Assembly: GCA_963710355.1 (NCBI GenBank)
Contig: CAVPZU010000002.1
Span: 172,810 to 236,809, forward strand
DNA: 64,000 nucleotides
Source of the DNA: Fen-1359 sp963710355
Lineage (GTDB): Bacteria; Planctomycetota; Phycisphaerae; Sedimentisphaerales; Anaerobacaceae
Direction of reading: 5' to 3'
The number at the start of each line of letters is the position of its first letter. Positions within the stretch are counted from its first letter, which is position 1. Both the position numbers and the translations under genes were made by a program. Below the pieces are notes generated by a model. The model worked only from the letters and a program-made list of their open reading frames with translations. It was not told where the DNA came from and did no database searches. This document shows positions 33,899 to 44,099 of the stretch, piece by piece.

Positions 33899-34624
33899 TC
33901 AATATAATTTATCGGAGTCAACTCTGCCGTCCAGAAGTTCGATACGTCTGTTGGCGTGTGCGGCAATATTCTGGTCGTGCGTCACAATGATAAGGGTTTT
34001 TCCCTGCTGATGAAAGCCGTCGAGCAGGCGCAGAATTTCGGCACCGCTTTTTGAATCGAGATTGCCGGTAGGCTCATCAGCAAGGATAAGGATAGGGTCG
34101 TTGGACAAGGCCCTGGCAATGGCGACTCGCTGCTGCTGTCCGCCGGAAAGCTCTGTCGGTCTGTGTTTGAGCCTGTCACCGAGCCCTATCATTTCAGCCA
34201 GTTCTTTGGCCTTGGCGGCGCTTTCATGTTCAGAGAAACCCTGATAGAACATAGGAATTTCGATATTTTCGATAATATTCAGCTGGCTAATAAGATTAAA
34301 AGACTGAAAGACAAAGCCGATGCGTCTTCCTCTTATAATCGAGAGCTGGTTGTCATCGAGTCTGCTGACTTCCTGGCCGCCGAGCCAGTATTTTCCGCTT
34401 GTGGGTCTGTCGAGGCAGCCAATCATATTAAGGAGTGTGGATTTGCCGGAGCCGCTCGGCCCCATAATGGCGATATACTCGCCGGAGCCAATAGTCAGAT
34501 TTATATCCTGCAGCACCTTAAGCTCGACCGAGCCGAGCATATAACTTTTGCACAGGTTCTCGAAAGAAAGAATAGGTGCATCAGAATCAAAAGTAAATCT
34601 ATCGGCAGGAAGCGTCATAAGCAT
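33899..34624 (-). CDS. MacB/LolD-type ABC transporter ATPase
   Basis: A 241-residue ATPase: Walker A GPSGSGKSTLLNMIG, signature LSGGQQQRVAIARALS and Walker B LILADEPTGNLDS. The 'DEPTGNLD' and 'SGSGKSTLLN' forms are those of LolD/MacB-type ATPases. It drives the FtsX-type permease downstream. GAGGTAA precedes the ATG. It lies 8 bp downstream of the membrane-fusion gene. Confidence 0.93.
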   Translation of the reverse strand: MLMTLPADRFTFDSDAPILSFENLCKSYMLGSVELKVLQDINLTIGSGEYIAIMGPSGSGKSTLLNMIGCLDRPTSGKYWLGGQEVSRLDDNQLSIIRGRRIGFVFQSFNLISQLNIIENIEIPMFYQGFSEHESAAKAKELAEMIGLGDRLKHRPTELSGGQQQRVAIARALSNDPILILADEPTGNLDSKSGAEILRLLDGFHQQGKTLIIVTHDQNIAAHANRRIELLDGRVDSDKLY

Positions 34625-34632
34625 TTACCTCA

Positions 34633-36693
34633 CTACTCTGTTTGGTTATTTGGTGTATTACCCTGAGGCTGTCCGCCCTGCCCCTGCCCCCGTCCCTGCC
34701 CGCCTCTTCTTCTTTGCCCGCTTTCCTGCTCACCCGATTGTCCCGGCTGCCCCTGACCCGAACCCGGGAACTGTCCCTGGCCCTGCTGAAATTGTCTGGC
34801 TGCCTGCTGGGCTAATTTTTTCAGCTCCTCCTTAAATTTGTTGGGGTCCTCGTTTCGTAATTTACTGAGAACTTCGTATTTATTCGGGTCAAATTGCTGC
34901 ACCATTTGCATTGCCCTGTCGGCCATTTCGTCGTTCATTTCGAACTGCCCTGTTGACATTGAAGGCGGTCTCATTTGTCGCTGCGGTTGAGGATTTGCCT
35001 CGGTCTTGTTGTTGGCTGCGTGGTCTTTCAATGCCTGATTGGAAGATTTAGCAATCTCGACTGATTCAGCCTGCCAGGGCGGGCTCAACAAAATCTCATC
35101 GCCTTCATTGAGGCCATCTGTAATCTCGACGGTAGTATCATTAAATTCGCCTGTCTGCACCTTTCGAGGCTTAACACCTTCAGCCGTCACGCAGTAGCAA
35201 TATTTCTCACCGGCACGATTGACGATGGACTGGATGGGAACAGCAATAACGTCTTTTAAGTGCCTTATAAGTATGGTTACCTTTACGGACATTCCGGGTT
35301 TGAGAAAGTCATAAGTGCCGTCGATGCTGACAACGGTAGTATAGATTTTCAGGTCCGGATTGAGAAAACCTCTTTCCTGGTCCGGCATTTGAGAAATTTT
35401 CATAACTTTACCGTAAAGTTTTTTATCGGGGAAGGCATCGACAACAACCTCCGCAGATTGACCCTGCTGGACCTTGACGACGGCAGACTCATGGACGCCG
35501 ATTTCAGCAACCATTTCAGCAGTATCCGGCAGCGAGATTATAACCTGGCCTTCAAAAACGCTCCCACCTTCCGCAATGATGCCTTGTCTCATTCTTCTGT
35601 ACATATCGCCGCCGCCGCCACTGCCGTAAATGACAAAACCCGGGGACGGCGCCTTGATAATGCAGGCGGCAACCTGTTGTTTGAGATTGGCAAGACGCTC
35701 GTTTCTGAGGTCGAGGCTGGCCTTTGCACTCTGAAGCTGGGCCTTGGCCTGTGCAAGTTTTGAACGCGCCCGTGCCTCGGTTCGCTCAAGCTCACGTATT
35801 GCCTCGTAATAGCCGCTTACAAGCTTCTGGGTCTGCTTTGGGAATTCGTAGAGACGGAAAAGCTCTTTGTCGGTTTCGGCCTGTGATCTCTTAATCGCCA
35901 GGCTTTTTGTTTCAAGTTCGTCCCGGTCCAATTCAAGCTTAGCAACATAATTCGCATCAAAAAGCTTTTTTGTGCCTGCATACGTCAGCTCTGCGTTTTT
36001 AAGCTGAGAATCAGCCAAAATAGCCTCGTCTTTCAATGCATCCAATCTCTGCTTGGCATCTCCGCCAAGATTGGGGTCACCGAGAAAGTCAGCGAAATTG
36101 GCATCATAGAAGGTCTGGTCGGCTATTTTGCCGATAAGTTTTTGTGCGATGGGTTCGCCGAGGTATTTGTTGAGGTCAATAAGGGCAAATTTGACATTAA
36201 GCTCGGCCTGTGTAATATCGCTTTCATTTTGCTTTACCTGGATTTTGTAGGACTCGTTGGCGTCAGCATAACTTGCCTCTGCGTTGGCGATTTCGACCTC
36301 CCTCGACGAAAGGTCGTCGATAAGTTTTGAGCTGTCGAGCTCGACAAGAAGCTTACCATTGGCGACATCTTCCTTTGTAATGATTGTGCCTTCAGGAACA
36401 ATTTTAACGATAGTCGCATTGCCCTGGACGGCGGACTTTACTTCAGTGGTGTTTTTGGCTCGTATGCTGCCGCTTTCGGAGACAGTCATAAGCAGCTCGT
36501 CCTTTTTGACAACAAACGTGTTCTCATTTTTGTCAACAGCGGCATAAGAGGCAGAGCGGCTGCCGTTCAAAAAATAAATTCCAACACCGAGGGCTGCCAG
36601 CGCCACAGGCACGATAATCCATTTCAGGCCGAATCTACGGCTATGTTTCTTATTGCCGACATTATTGGTGATTTTATCTTTATTTTCGCTCAT
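34633..36693 (-). CDS. HlyD/MacA-type periplasmic adaptor with long coiled coil and Gln/Gly-rich tail
   Basis: A 686-residue membrane-fusion protein. It has one N-terminal helix (IIVPVALAALGVGIYFL), a split lipoyl/barrel-sandwich (GSIRAKNTTEVKSAVQGNAT, later IKAPSPGFVIYGSGGGGDMY) flanking a long coiled coil (~130-340), and a beta-barrel (EIGVHESAVVKVQQGQSAEV, GKVMKIS). The last ~60 residues are Gln, Gly and Arg-rich (QGQGQFPGSGQGQPGQSGE), an unusual disordered tail. The ATG at 36693 overlaps the TolC stop (ATGA). It should link the ABC permease to the outer-membrane channel. Confidence 0.88.
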   Translation of the reverse strand: MSENKDKITNNVGNKKHSRRFGLKWIIVPVALAALGVGIYFLNGSRSASYAAVDKNENTFVVKKDELLMTVSESGSIRAKNTTEVKSAVQGNATIVKIVPEGTIITKEDVANGKLLVELDSSKLIDDLSSREVEIANAEASYADANESYKIQVKQNESDITQAELNVKFALIDLNKYLGEPIAQKLIGKIADQTFYDANFADFLGDPNLGGDAKQRLDALKDEAILADSQLKNAELTYAGTKKLFDANYVAKLELDRDELETKSLAIKRSQAETDKELFRLYEFPKQTQKLVSGYYEAIRELERTEARARSKLAQAKAQLQSAKASLDLRNERLANLKQQVAACIIKAPSPGFVIYGSGGGGDMYRRMRQGIIAEGGSVFEGQVIISLPDTAEMVAEIGVHESAVVKVQQGQSAEVVVDAFPDKKLYGKVMKISQMPDQERGFLNPDLKIYTTVVSIDGTYDFLKPGMSVKVTILIRHLKDVIAVPIQSIVNRAGEKYCYCVTAEGVKPRKVQTGEFNDTTVEITDGLNEGDEILLSPPWQAESVEIAKSSNQALKDHAANNKTEANPQPQRQMRPPSMSTGQFEMNDEMADRAMQMVQQFDPNKYEVLSKLRNEDPNKFKEELKKLAQQAARQFQQGQGQFPGSGQGQPGQSGEQESGQRRRGGQGRGQGQGGQPQGNTPNNQTE

Positions 36694-38337
36694 TGTCTTG
36701 TCTGCTCCCACATACCGTCAGGTTTGACCTGCAGGACATCGATGTCCATGAAGAAGGTTAGTTTGGCTATTGTATGGTCAACCAGAGCAGCGGTCAAGCT
36801 GTTCTGGGCCGAAAGCAATGCATCCTGAGAGTCAAGAATATCACGAGTACTAGCCCTGCCTGTCTGCCATAGCAGATCAGATATATCGACTCGCTTTTGA
36901 GCGAGGTCGAGGCTTTTCTTCTGTGTTATATACGAATCAGCCTCCTGCAGAAGCCTTCTGTAGGAATTGCGAACATCGAGTTCGACTTTGGATTTGGCAT
37001 CGTCGTAATCGCGCTGCCGCCGCTGAAGGGTAATAAGGGCGGTGCGATAGGAGTTCCTTTCGGATTTTCGGTCTAAAGGCAAATCGGCGCTAAGGCCGAG
37101 ACTATAGTTGCCCTCGTTAAACATCAATTTGTCAAAATTGGTCGGCGGTTCGGACCCGGCGGACATACCGGCGGTAAGATTAAGCCCGGCGCCGAGGTTG
37201 TCAATGGCAACCATAATTTTTCTGTAGGCATCGTCAATGTTATCGAAGGCGGTGGCCAGGTCGAGGCGGTTAAGCAGTGCAGTTTCGACGGCGGCTGACA
37301 GGGTATAATTCGGCTGCTGGATGCCGATGTCGTAGAGCGCCTTTAACTCGTTTGGGTCAAGTTCGACTTTGGCATCGACGGGCAGAGCCAGGCTGATTTT
37401 GAACTGGTCGAGCGCCTGCTGATAGCCTTGCTGGGCGCGATTGTAGTTGTCTTTTTCGGTAAGTTCGCTTTGCTCGGCCTGGTCAACCTGAAAACGAGGG
37501 GTCTTGCCGACATCGGATTCCATCTGAAGACGTTCTTTCAGCTCGATTTTACGCTGATAGCTATTAAAGGCGTTGACGACAGCATCTTTCTGCTGAAGGA
37601 CACGGTAATAATCCGTAATGACAGAAACTACAAATGTTTTACGATAACGATTAAAAGAGCGAATCTGATAAAGGACTCCTCTCTCGGCCTGCGTCAGGTT
37701 TTCCTGTGCGATTTTCCGGCCTGCACCGCGAAGCAGAGGCTGGGTTATGCTGGCAGAAAAGACCGAGCCGAGCGATTCGCGTGGGTCGCCTGTAAGGAAA
37801 CGCATCCAGTCCATAGCAATGGATGTGCTGATGGTGGCACCATCGGCTAATAGTTGGCTGAAGCCAACGCCGGACGTGCCGGTGCCGGCTGAGAGGGATT
37901 CGCTGGCGGCAACACCAGAGCCAACATTAGAGCCAACATTGCTGTATGCGGCGTCAACGGTTGCAAACCACTGCCTTGCGAACTTGTGCCTCTCCAGAGT
38001 AAGGTCGAGTGCGGAAAGATAAAGTGAATCTTTTTGAGCCTGGTATTCCCTGCTGTTTGCGGTGGCAATGGCGACGGCCCGTGCAAGCGTGAGGGTGCCG
38101 ACAGGCGGTTTATTAACATCAAATCGAATATCGTTAGGCGATGGGGACACATCACCGATTTTATAATTGGCTTTTTGGCCGAATGAAGGCTGCCACTTGC
38201 CATCGATGATTTTATAGACTTCCTTGTCGGCCTGGTCTTTGTATTCGAGAGGAGTTGTGCAGGAGCTGACTAAAAGAGACTGCGAAGAGGCCCGCCAACA
38301 ACCAATAAACAGACTTAACCTTAAACCTGTACGGCAT
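36690..38337 (-). pseudogene. TolC-family outer-membrane lipoprotein, frameshifted in its signal
   Basis: The main frame from ~38265 to 36690 is a typical TolC/OprM helical channel: LTLARAVAIATANSREYQAQ, a long alternating helix region and the usual two half-repeats. In another frame the gene begins at ATG 38337, MPYRFKVKSVYWLLAGLFAV. Its signal continues into SSCTTPLEYKDQADKEVYKI after a one-base shift near 38268, giving a lipobox (SSC) and mature lipoprotein. Corrected length is ~548 codons. First gene of the operon with the adaptor, ATPase and permease. Confidence 0.82.
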
Positions 38338-38884
38338 TAAACGTCCCTATTTTATGGCAAAGACCCCCTGTTAATCACCGACCTCACGAATATCAATCAT
38401 ACTACCAAAAAAGAGCATAAAAATAAAGCAAAAAGCCGCTGCGAGCACAGCACGCTGCCGGAAACTGCAAAACTGCTTAGAACGTCCAACAGAACGATTT
38501 GAAACCGCGGATTTCACGGACCTGTCCTCCGTAGCTTCAGCGAAGGAGGATTTCGCCGATTTTTTTACGAATATCTGTTTAATCCGTGTAATCAGTCCGC
38601 CGAAGGCGGATGGTTTCATTTCGTTAAAGTCTTTTAACGTAAGGTTCATACATTCAGCAAAATCAATACAATCAATACTAAGCCACACGGGCCGGCAAAA
38701 ACGGCTTCTTAGACTTATCCCAAATAGGATAAAGACGTTTTGTTTGGGAAAACTGTTGCAAAAAATCCGGAAATTTTTATCAACGATAAGGGGCTATCCA
38801 TCCGCCGTGGTCAGCCGTGGCGGACGGAGGATGGAAAACATATTGCAAAATTCGGCATAAGGCGTTAAATTAAGGCTTTAAGCC
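38338..38884. other. Intergenic region with dispersed repeats and a doubtful small ORF
   Basis: 547 bp between the TolC gene and tRNA-Cys. It includes CCGCCGAAGGCGGA (38607-38622), ATCCGTGTAATC (38597), and a second palindrome near 38798-38830. A minus-strand frame at 38371-38688 ends in FRQRAVLAAAFCFIFMLFFG, a possible membrane helix, but its first half is repeat-encoded (SSFAEATEDRSVKSAV), so it is not called a gene. Confidence 0.5.
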
Positions 38885-38958
38885 GGCGGCGTAGCCAAGT
38901 GGACAAAGGCGACGGTTTGCAAAACCGTTATTCGTGGGTTCGAATCCCACCGCCGCCT
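38885..38958 (+). tRNA. tRNA-Cys (anticodon GCA)
   Basis: A 74-nt cloverleaf. The acceptor stem GGCGGCG/CGCCGCC, D-stem GCCA/AGGC, and anticodon stem ACGGT/ACCGT enclose TTGCAAA, giving anticodon GCA. The T-arm is GTGGG-TTCGAAT-CCCAC. The discriminator is T and CCA is not encoded. Its last ~16 nt are repeated twice downstream. Confidence 0.95.
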
Positions 38959-39291
38959 GTTCTTTCTTATTACCCCGCGGATTCGAACCCGAGGGGGTTT
39001 GGGGGAGAAGCTCCCCCAAGTCGTCGGGGTGACCGCCGAAGGCGAACCAGAGGGGCAGAGCCGCCGAAGGCGGATTTGGGTTCAAGGCCGAAGGCCGGAA
39101 TCCCACCGCCGCCTGTTCTTTTCTTATTACCCCACGGATTCGAACCCGAGGGGGGTTTGGGGGAGAAGCCCCCCCAGGTCGTCGGGGTGACCGCCGTGGG
39201 CGGACCAGAGGGGCAGAGCCCCTATGGAAATCCGCCGAAGGCGGATTTGGGTTCAAGACCGAAGGCCGGAATCCCACCGCCGCCTCTTATG
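38942..39291 (+). repeat. Tandem duplication seeded by the tRNA-Cys 3' end
   Basis: GAATCCCACCGCCGCCT, the 3' end of tRNA-Cys, occurs at 38942, 39098 and 39269, so units are 156 and 171 bp long. Each unit carries TTCTTATTACCCC.CGGATTCGAACCCGAG, a GGGGGAGAAG hairpin region, GTCGTCGGGGTGACCGCCG and GGGTTCAAG.CCGAAGGCCG. The two full units differ at scattered bases. They contain no gene. A duplicated tRNA 3' end is what integration of an element can leave, but no integrase is nearby. Confidence 0.75.
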
Positions 39292-39330
39292 TAAAAGCTT
39301 TTGGCCAGCCAAAGAAAAAACCGGAAAGAT

Positions 39331-41622
39331 CTACGCGGTTTTTCGCTCATACAAATATTTCTGAAAATTAAAAAAGGTAGTTCGTATATTTTCAACGCCG
39401 CCAAGCATTTCAGAGGCATCTTTGATGGCGTGGTATTTCAGTGTCAGAAGGTCAGGCAGTTTCTCCTCGTCAAGTTCCTCTACGCCGGTTTCAATATATT
39501 TGGAGAGAACAAATTCAAGAAATTCTTTTTGCCTGTTGTTCAACATAGCGAATATTTTTGATTGCGCCTCTGCTACCCGTGATTCTCTGGTAATCGGCTT
39601 TACCGCGAAAGAAATATATTCGAGAACATCAAATAAGTCGCTATTTTCAGCATTTATCATCTTTTGGATAGCTGCAAGTTCGTCTTTGCCATATCCGGCA
39701 TCAGCAAGTTTATTAAGTAATGCCTTGCGAGTCATTGGATACGACCAGATTTTGCGAAGCTCATCTTCGCTTTTGAAAAAATCAGGCAGTTTGCCAAACA
39801 ATTTCCGCAAAAATTCTTCTGCTGAAATCGGCTTGCCATCTGCGTTCCAAAACGAAGTCGAAATCATATGCTGAATCTCGCGTTCTTTGCCGTCCGCAAG
39901 TTTTATTTTCAATTTCGTTTTCGGTTCCGGTGGCGGCGGCTTTGGCCTGTCCGGCCCCGGCTCAACAGGCGGTTCTCGCTTTGGCTCAGGTTCTATCGGC
40001 TCCCCGTCCCATTCCGGATCGGCAAAATGATGATACGCATCGACAAAATCATAGATGGTAAAATATTCTTTACCATCGAACAGCCGTGTCCCCCTGCCTA
40101 TAATCTGCTTGAATTCAATCATCGTATTGATTGGCCGCATCAATATAATATTGCGGATATTGCGGGCATCTACACCGGTGGAAAGTTTTTGTGAAGTTGT
40201 TAAAATCGTCGGAATTGTCTTTTCATTGTCTCGAAACTCTCGCAAATATTGCTCGCCAAGCGCAGCGTCGTTAGCCGTAACACGAACGCAATAATTTGGC
40301 TCCGTGCTTTTCTTGTATTGATTGACCAAATCCCGAACAGCAGCCGCGTGGTCTTGCGTCGCGCAGAAAACTATCGCCTTTTCGTTCTGATTGATTTCAT
40401 CCATAAAGATATGTACGCGTTTTTTTTCGCGTGCTTTTATTTCAATGATTCTATTAAAGTCAGCCTCCTGATAGATTTTACCTTCTTCAACTTCGCCTTC
40501 AATAATCTGGTCGTCAGAGGTATAGACATAATCATCAAGGGTAGTTTTAATTCGTCTCACCTTGAACGGCGTCAAAAAGCCGTCGTTGATGCCTTCTTTG
40601 AGCGAATAGATATACACCGGCTCCCCGAAATAGCGATAAGTATCCGCATTTTCCTTGCGTTTGGGCGTTGCGGTCAAGCCAAGCTGAACGGCTGGCGAAA
40701 AATATTCCATAATGCCGCGCCAGTTCCCTTCGTCGTTGGCTCCGCCCCGATGACACTCGTCAATAACAATAAAATCAAAATAATCCGCCGGATATTCACC
40801 AAAATATGGCGTGTTCTCCGGGCCGCTCATAAATGTCTGGAAAATGGTAAAGAAAATACTGCCGTTGGTTGGCACTTTGCCCTTTTTAGCGATATCTTTA
40901 GGGCTAATCCGAACCAGCGCATCTTCTGGAAATGCTGAAAATGCGTTAAACGCCTGGTCCGCCAGAATATTTCTGTCCGCCAGAAACAATATCCGCGGCC
41001 TCCGTGTTCCGTCTCGCATCAGATTCCATCGCGTCTGAAACAGTTTCCATGCGACCTGAAATGCGATAAATGTTTTGCCTGTTCCTGTCGCCATTGTTAG
41101 CAGAATTCGCTGTTTTCCTTCGGCAATGGCGTTCATCGTATTATTAACGGCGATTTCCTGATAGTAATGGGCGACCATTGTTCCGCCCATATCTTCAAAC
41201 GGCACCTGATTGAATTTATCCCGCCAATTGTTTTCCGTTGCGAATTGTCTCTTCCACAGTTCCTCCGGCGTAGGAAAATGGGCGACCAATCCTTCCTTGC
41301 CTGTTTTCATACAGATTTGGTATATCTCTTTGCCATTGCTGGCAAAAGTCGTATCAAGATGCATTTTTTCTGCGTAATTCTTCGCTTGCGCTACGCCTTC
41401 GCTTACTTTAACTTCATCGCTCTTGGCTTCAATTGCCGCAAGTTTTCGTCCCTGATAAACCAATACATAATCAGCAATCAATGGCTTGTCTCGTCCGCCG
41501 GTCAGAATTTTGCCGGCTGTGATATGATATTCCCGCAGAATCTTTGAACCTTCCACAACATCCCAGCCGCTTTCCTTCAGCTTCGGGTCTATCAGCTCTG
41601 CTCTTGTTTCGGCTTCGTTCAT
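39331..41622 (-). CDS. hsdR: Type I restriction enzyme subunit HsdR
   Basis: A 763-residue motor/nuclease subunit. The N-terminal HSDR_N nuclease domain has LIADYVLVYQGRKLAAIEAK (the D...E-x-K active-site pattern). The helicase has Walker A LTMATGTGKTFIAFQ and DEAD-type FDFIVIDECHRGGAND, with SAT-like LGLTATPKRKENAD. The C-terminal part fits EcoEI-type R subunits. With HsdM and HsdS it cleaves unmethylated DNA. It lies 5 bp downstream of the fic gene, on the same strand, last in the operon. Confidence 0.95.
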   Translation of the reverse strand: MNEAETRAELIDPKLKESGWDVVEGSKILREYHITAGKILTGGRDKPLIADYVLVYQGRKLAAIEAKSDEVKVSEGVAQAKNYAEKMHLDTTFASNGKEIYQICMKTGKEGLVAHFPTPEELWKRQFATENNWRDKFNQVPFEDMGGTMVAHYYQEIAVNNTMNAIAEGKQRILLTMATGTGKTFIAFQVAWKLFQTRWNLMRDGTRRPRILFLADRNILADQAFNAFSAFPEDALVRISPKDIAKKGKVPTNGSIFFTIFQTFMSGPENTPYFGEYPADYFDFIVIDECHRGGANDEGNWRGIMEYFSPAVQLGLTATPKRKENADTYRYFGEPVYIYSLKEGINDGFLTPFKVRRIKTTLDDYVYTSDDQIIEGEVEEGKIYQEADFNRIIEIKAREKKRVHIFMDEINQNEKAIVFCATQDHAAAVRDLVNQYKKSTEPNYCVRVTANDAALGEQYLREFRDNEKTIPTILTTSQKLSTGVDARNIRNIILMRPINTMIEFKQIIGRGTRLFDGKEYFTIYDFVDAYHHFADPEWDGEPIEPEPKREPPVEPGPDRPKPPPPEPKTKLKIKLADGKEREIQHMISTSFWNADGKPISAEEFLRKLFGKLPDFFKSEDELRKIWSYPMTRKALLNKLADAGYGKDELAAIQKMINAENSDLFDVLEYISFAVKPITRESRVAEAQSKIFAMLNNRQKEFLEFVLSKYIETGVEELDEEKLPDLLTLKYHAIKDASEMLGGVENIRTTFFNFQKYLYERKTA

Positions 41623-41627
41623 ATCTA

Positions 41628-42770
41628 TTATTTGTTAAAAATACTCACATACTCATTATATACATAGGATTGACCGTATTTCTTGTCTTTGTCTTTAGGA
41701 GACAAGATGTTCATTTTAATAAACCTATCAATAACAGTCTGTGCCCCGGCACGCGTAAACCCTGTCCAGTTCTGGATTACCGCAACGTTCACAATGGGTT
41801 GCCCATAGAGTTTTGGTAAAACCATCGCCGCGCTTTCTGAAGCGCGCTTGCCGAGTGTTTGAATTTTTGCCATATCTTTCTCGCGCAATTCCGTAATTTT
41901 GCCGACAATATCTATGGCTTCGTTTGCTATTTCAATCACTCCGTCAAGGAAAAAATCCGTCCACTCAAACACATTGCCGCTATGATAGTCGGAAAGCTTC
42001 TCATAATAGAGTTTCTGGTACTTTTTGAAATATGACGACAAAAACAAAACCGGTTTCTCCAAATAACCTTCTTTCCATAAATAAAAGGTAATCAGCATTC
42101 TTCCTGTTCGGCCATTGCCGTCCAAAAATGGGTGGATCGTCTCAAATTGAGCGTGGATAAGACCCGCCTTTATCACCGTAGGAACAGCGTCATCTGTATG
42201 AATAAAAGCCTCGAGCTCGCCGAGAGATGTATTCATAGCCTCAACCGGCGGAGGAACAAAACGAGCATTATCAGGACGAGTGCCGCCTATCCAGTTCTGG
42301 CTCTTTCGAAACTCTCCCGGATTGGAAAAATGAGTTACTCGAGCCTTGTACATTAGCTCTCTGTGAAGCTCCCGCACAAAACGAAGCCCCATGGGAAAAT
42401 TATCTTCCCCGGCTCGTTTCATCCCGTAATTAAGTGCTTTGATGTAGTGCAGAATATCGTCAACATCTTCAGGAATATTCTCAGTTATTTTTACTTCCGC
42501 CTCAATGGCGTTGACCATTGTGGCCATTGTGCCCTCTATCTGACTTGAAGATGCCGCGTCTTTTCGCAGATACATAAGCAAAAAGAAATCCGCGTCAGGG
42601 AGAAGCTTGGTAATACCGTCAAGCTTGCCAAGCAGCCGCGTCGCTTCATTATTTTTCTTCAAAATTTTCGGGTCAAAATCAAGCCCGCCCTTTGGCGGAA
42701 AAGAGTGCGGAATAAAGGCCTTAAAGCCGTTAGGCTGGGTTTTTACTGTACCTATTTCAATTAGTTTCAT
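41628..42770 (-). CDS. Fic-family protein within the type I RM operon
   Basis: A 380-residue Fic/DOC-type protein. The N-terminal inhibitory helix carries SSSQIEGT (the [ST]-x-x-x-E-G motif that masks the active site). The Fic core motif is HPFLDGNGRTGR, with His as base and GNGRTGR binding phosphates, so AMP or related transfer is expected. The C-terminal part is a winged-helix-like region (VIDRFIKMNILSPKDKDKK). The ATG at 42770 (MKLIEIGTVKTQ) follows GGAAAC. Its place between hsdS and hsdR suggests control of, or protection linked to, the RM system. Confidence 0.92.
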   Translation of the reverse strand: MKLIEIGTVKTQPNGFKAFIPHSFPPKGGLDFDPKILKKNNEATRLLGKLDGITKLLPDADFFLLMYLRKDAASSSQIEGTMATMVNAIEAEVKITENIPEDVDDILHYIKALNYGMKRAGEDNFPMGLRFVRELHRELMYKARVTHFSNPGEFRKSQNWIGGTRPDNARFVPPPVEAMNTSLGELEAFIHTDDAVPTVIKAGLIHAQFETIHPFLDGNGRTGRMLITFYLWKEGYLEKPVLFLSSYFKKYQKLYYEKLSDYHSGNVFEWTDFFLDGVIEIANEAIDIVGKITELREKDMAKIQTLGKRASESAAMVLPKLYGQPIVNVAVIQNWTGFTRAGAQTVIDRFIKMNILSPKDKDKKYGQSYVYNEYVSIFNK

Positions 42771-42856
42771 AAGTTTGTTTCCATTTCTTACAAGATGTAT
42801 ACAAAGTATAGCAGTTTGTTTACATTGCGTCAAGACATATATACAAACTTTTTATT

Positions 42857-44099
42857 TTACAGTTCCCCCGCAAATGCCTTCTGTAATACCGATTTTTTCA
42901 GTTCTTCCAAATCAGCTATTTTTTGCTGGTAAATCACTTCGAGCTTTTTGGTTTCAGCCAAAAACGCATCGAGTTTGGCAACGATGCGTTTTTGTTCGGA
43001 GAGCAATTTCGGAACCGGAAAAGCAAAATTAACAAGAGTCTTTATTGGTAGTTGTGGCTGTGCTGCACCAGAAACGTGTTTTTTGATTTGAGCTTTAATT
43101 ATGCCAGATACTCAATATTTCAAACAGATATTCGGGGATGATGACTTTAAGATTAGGGCGAAAAATCAGCATTCCCGAATTAATTCGTATGTTGTCATAA
43201 CCTACATCGTCATTAAAAATACCGAGATTGCCAATAGTCCCTCTTGTGGTCATAACAACATCATTTCTTCTTATTTTCCCATTGCCAAGTGCCTTGTCCT
43301 TCTTCTCATTTATAAACATAGTTGTTTCAAAATCGAAACCATCAGGCCGAACATTCTTTGTATTCATAAACAGGCAGAAGCCTTCTTCAAAAAAGTCACT
43401 CTTTTTAGGATAGTTTTTGCCTCTATCACCATCGATTATTTCAAGGAGGTTCTTATCCCCCAGCTTCTTCTCTTCCCACCCGTCGTCCGGATTGGCAAAG
43501 ACGCTCTGCAAATACGATTCAAATAGTTCTCGGGCATTTTGCAAATTCTTTTCAGTATTTTCTTTTGCCTTGCTAATGGCCGCAAACGCCTTGTCCAGAA
43601 TGCCAACGATGCGTTTTTGTTCGGAGAGAGGGGGGAGGGGGATGGGAATTTCTTTAAGTTTGCCACCAGATAATTCTTTGAAAGTCGCTCCTGTGCCTAA
43701 TGAATTCAGTAAGTCAACATTGTGATATAAGTAATAATACAGAAACTTATAATAAAGAATTGAGCTTGGAATAAGCCCTTTACAACCCTGATTTGTAGCC
43801 ATCGGTTTTGTATTTATTACTAAATGGCCTATTGGAGCCCTTGAAGATAAAATCACTGAATTGGGTGGCAACAATTGTGCAGAACTATTATTCAGACCGG
43901 CATTTGATAATTGACGTTCAGTATTTTCAACATACGGACTTTGTCTTTTACCCATCTCGGCGGGGGTAATCCACAAATGTTTTCCATTCCAGTATTCTGA
44001 AACTCCCGTCTTTGGTGTACCACCGTTTACAACCTCACTTGCTGCACCAAGAGTTTTAATATTCCAACCTGCCGGATACTGAGCTTGTCGAAATGTCAT
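42857..44099 (-). pseudogene. hsdS: Type I restriction specificity subunit HsdS, frameshifted
   Basis: The first frame (44099-43095) contains the first target-recognition domain (WNIKTLGAASEVVNGGTPKT) and central conserved repeat PLPPLSEQKRIVGILDKAFA. It then has the start of the second recognition domain (WEEKKLGDKNLLEIIDGDRG). It stops at 43095, but the next frame continues IIKAQIKKHVSGAAQPQLPI then FPVPKLLSEQKRIVAKLDAF, the second conserved helix region, to a stop at 42857. So the gene has one indel near 43100-43110 and would otherwise be a full two-TRD subunit of ~414 residues. Overlaps hsdM by ATGA. Confidence 0.88.

Noticed and set aside
38371..38688. Minus-strand ORF with a membrane helix
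   Set aside because: Its first half is encoded by dispersed repeats (SSFAEATEDRSV) and there is no good ribosome-binding site, so it is not supported as a gene.
38942..39291. CRISPR array
   Set aside because: Repeats are 156-171 bp long and full of palindromes, not short repeats with unique spacers. No cas genes occur in the window.
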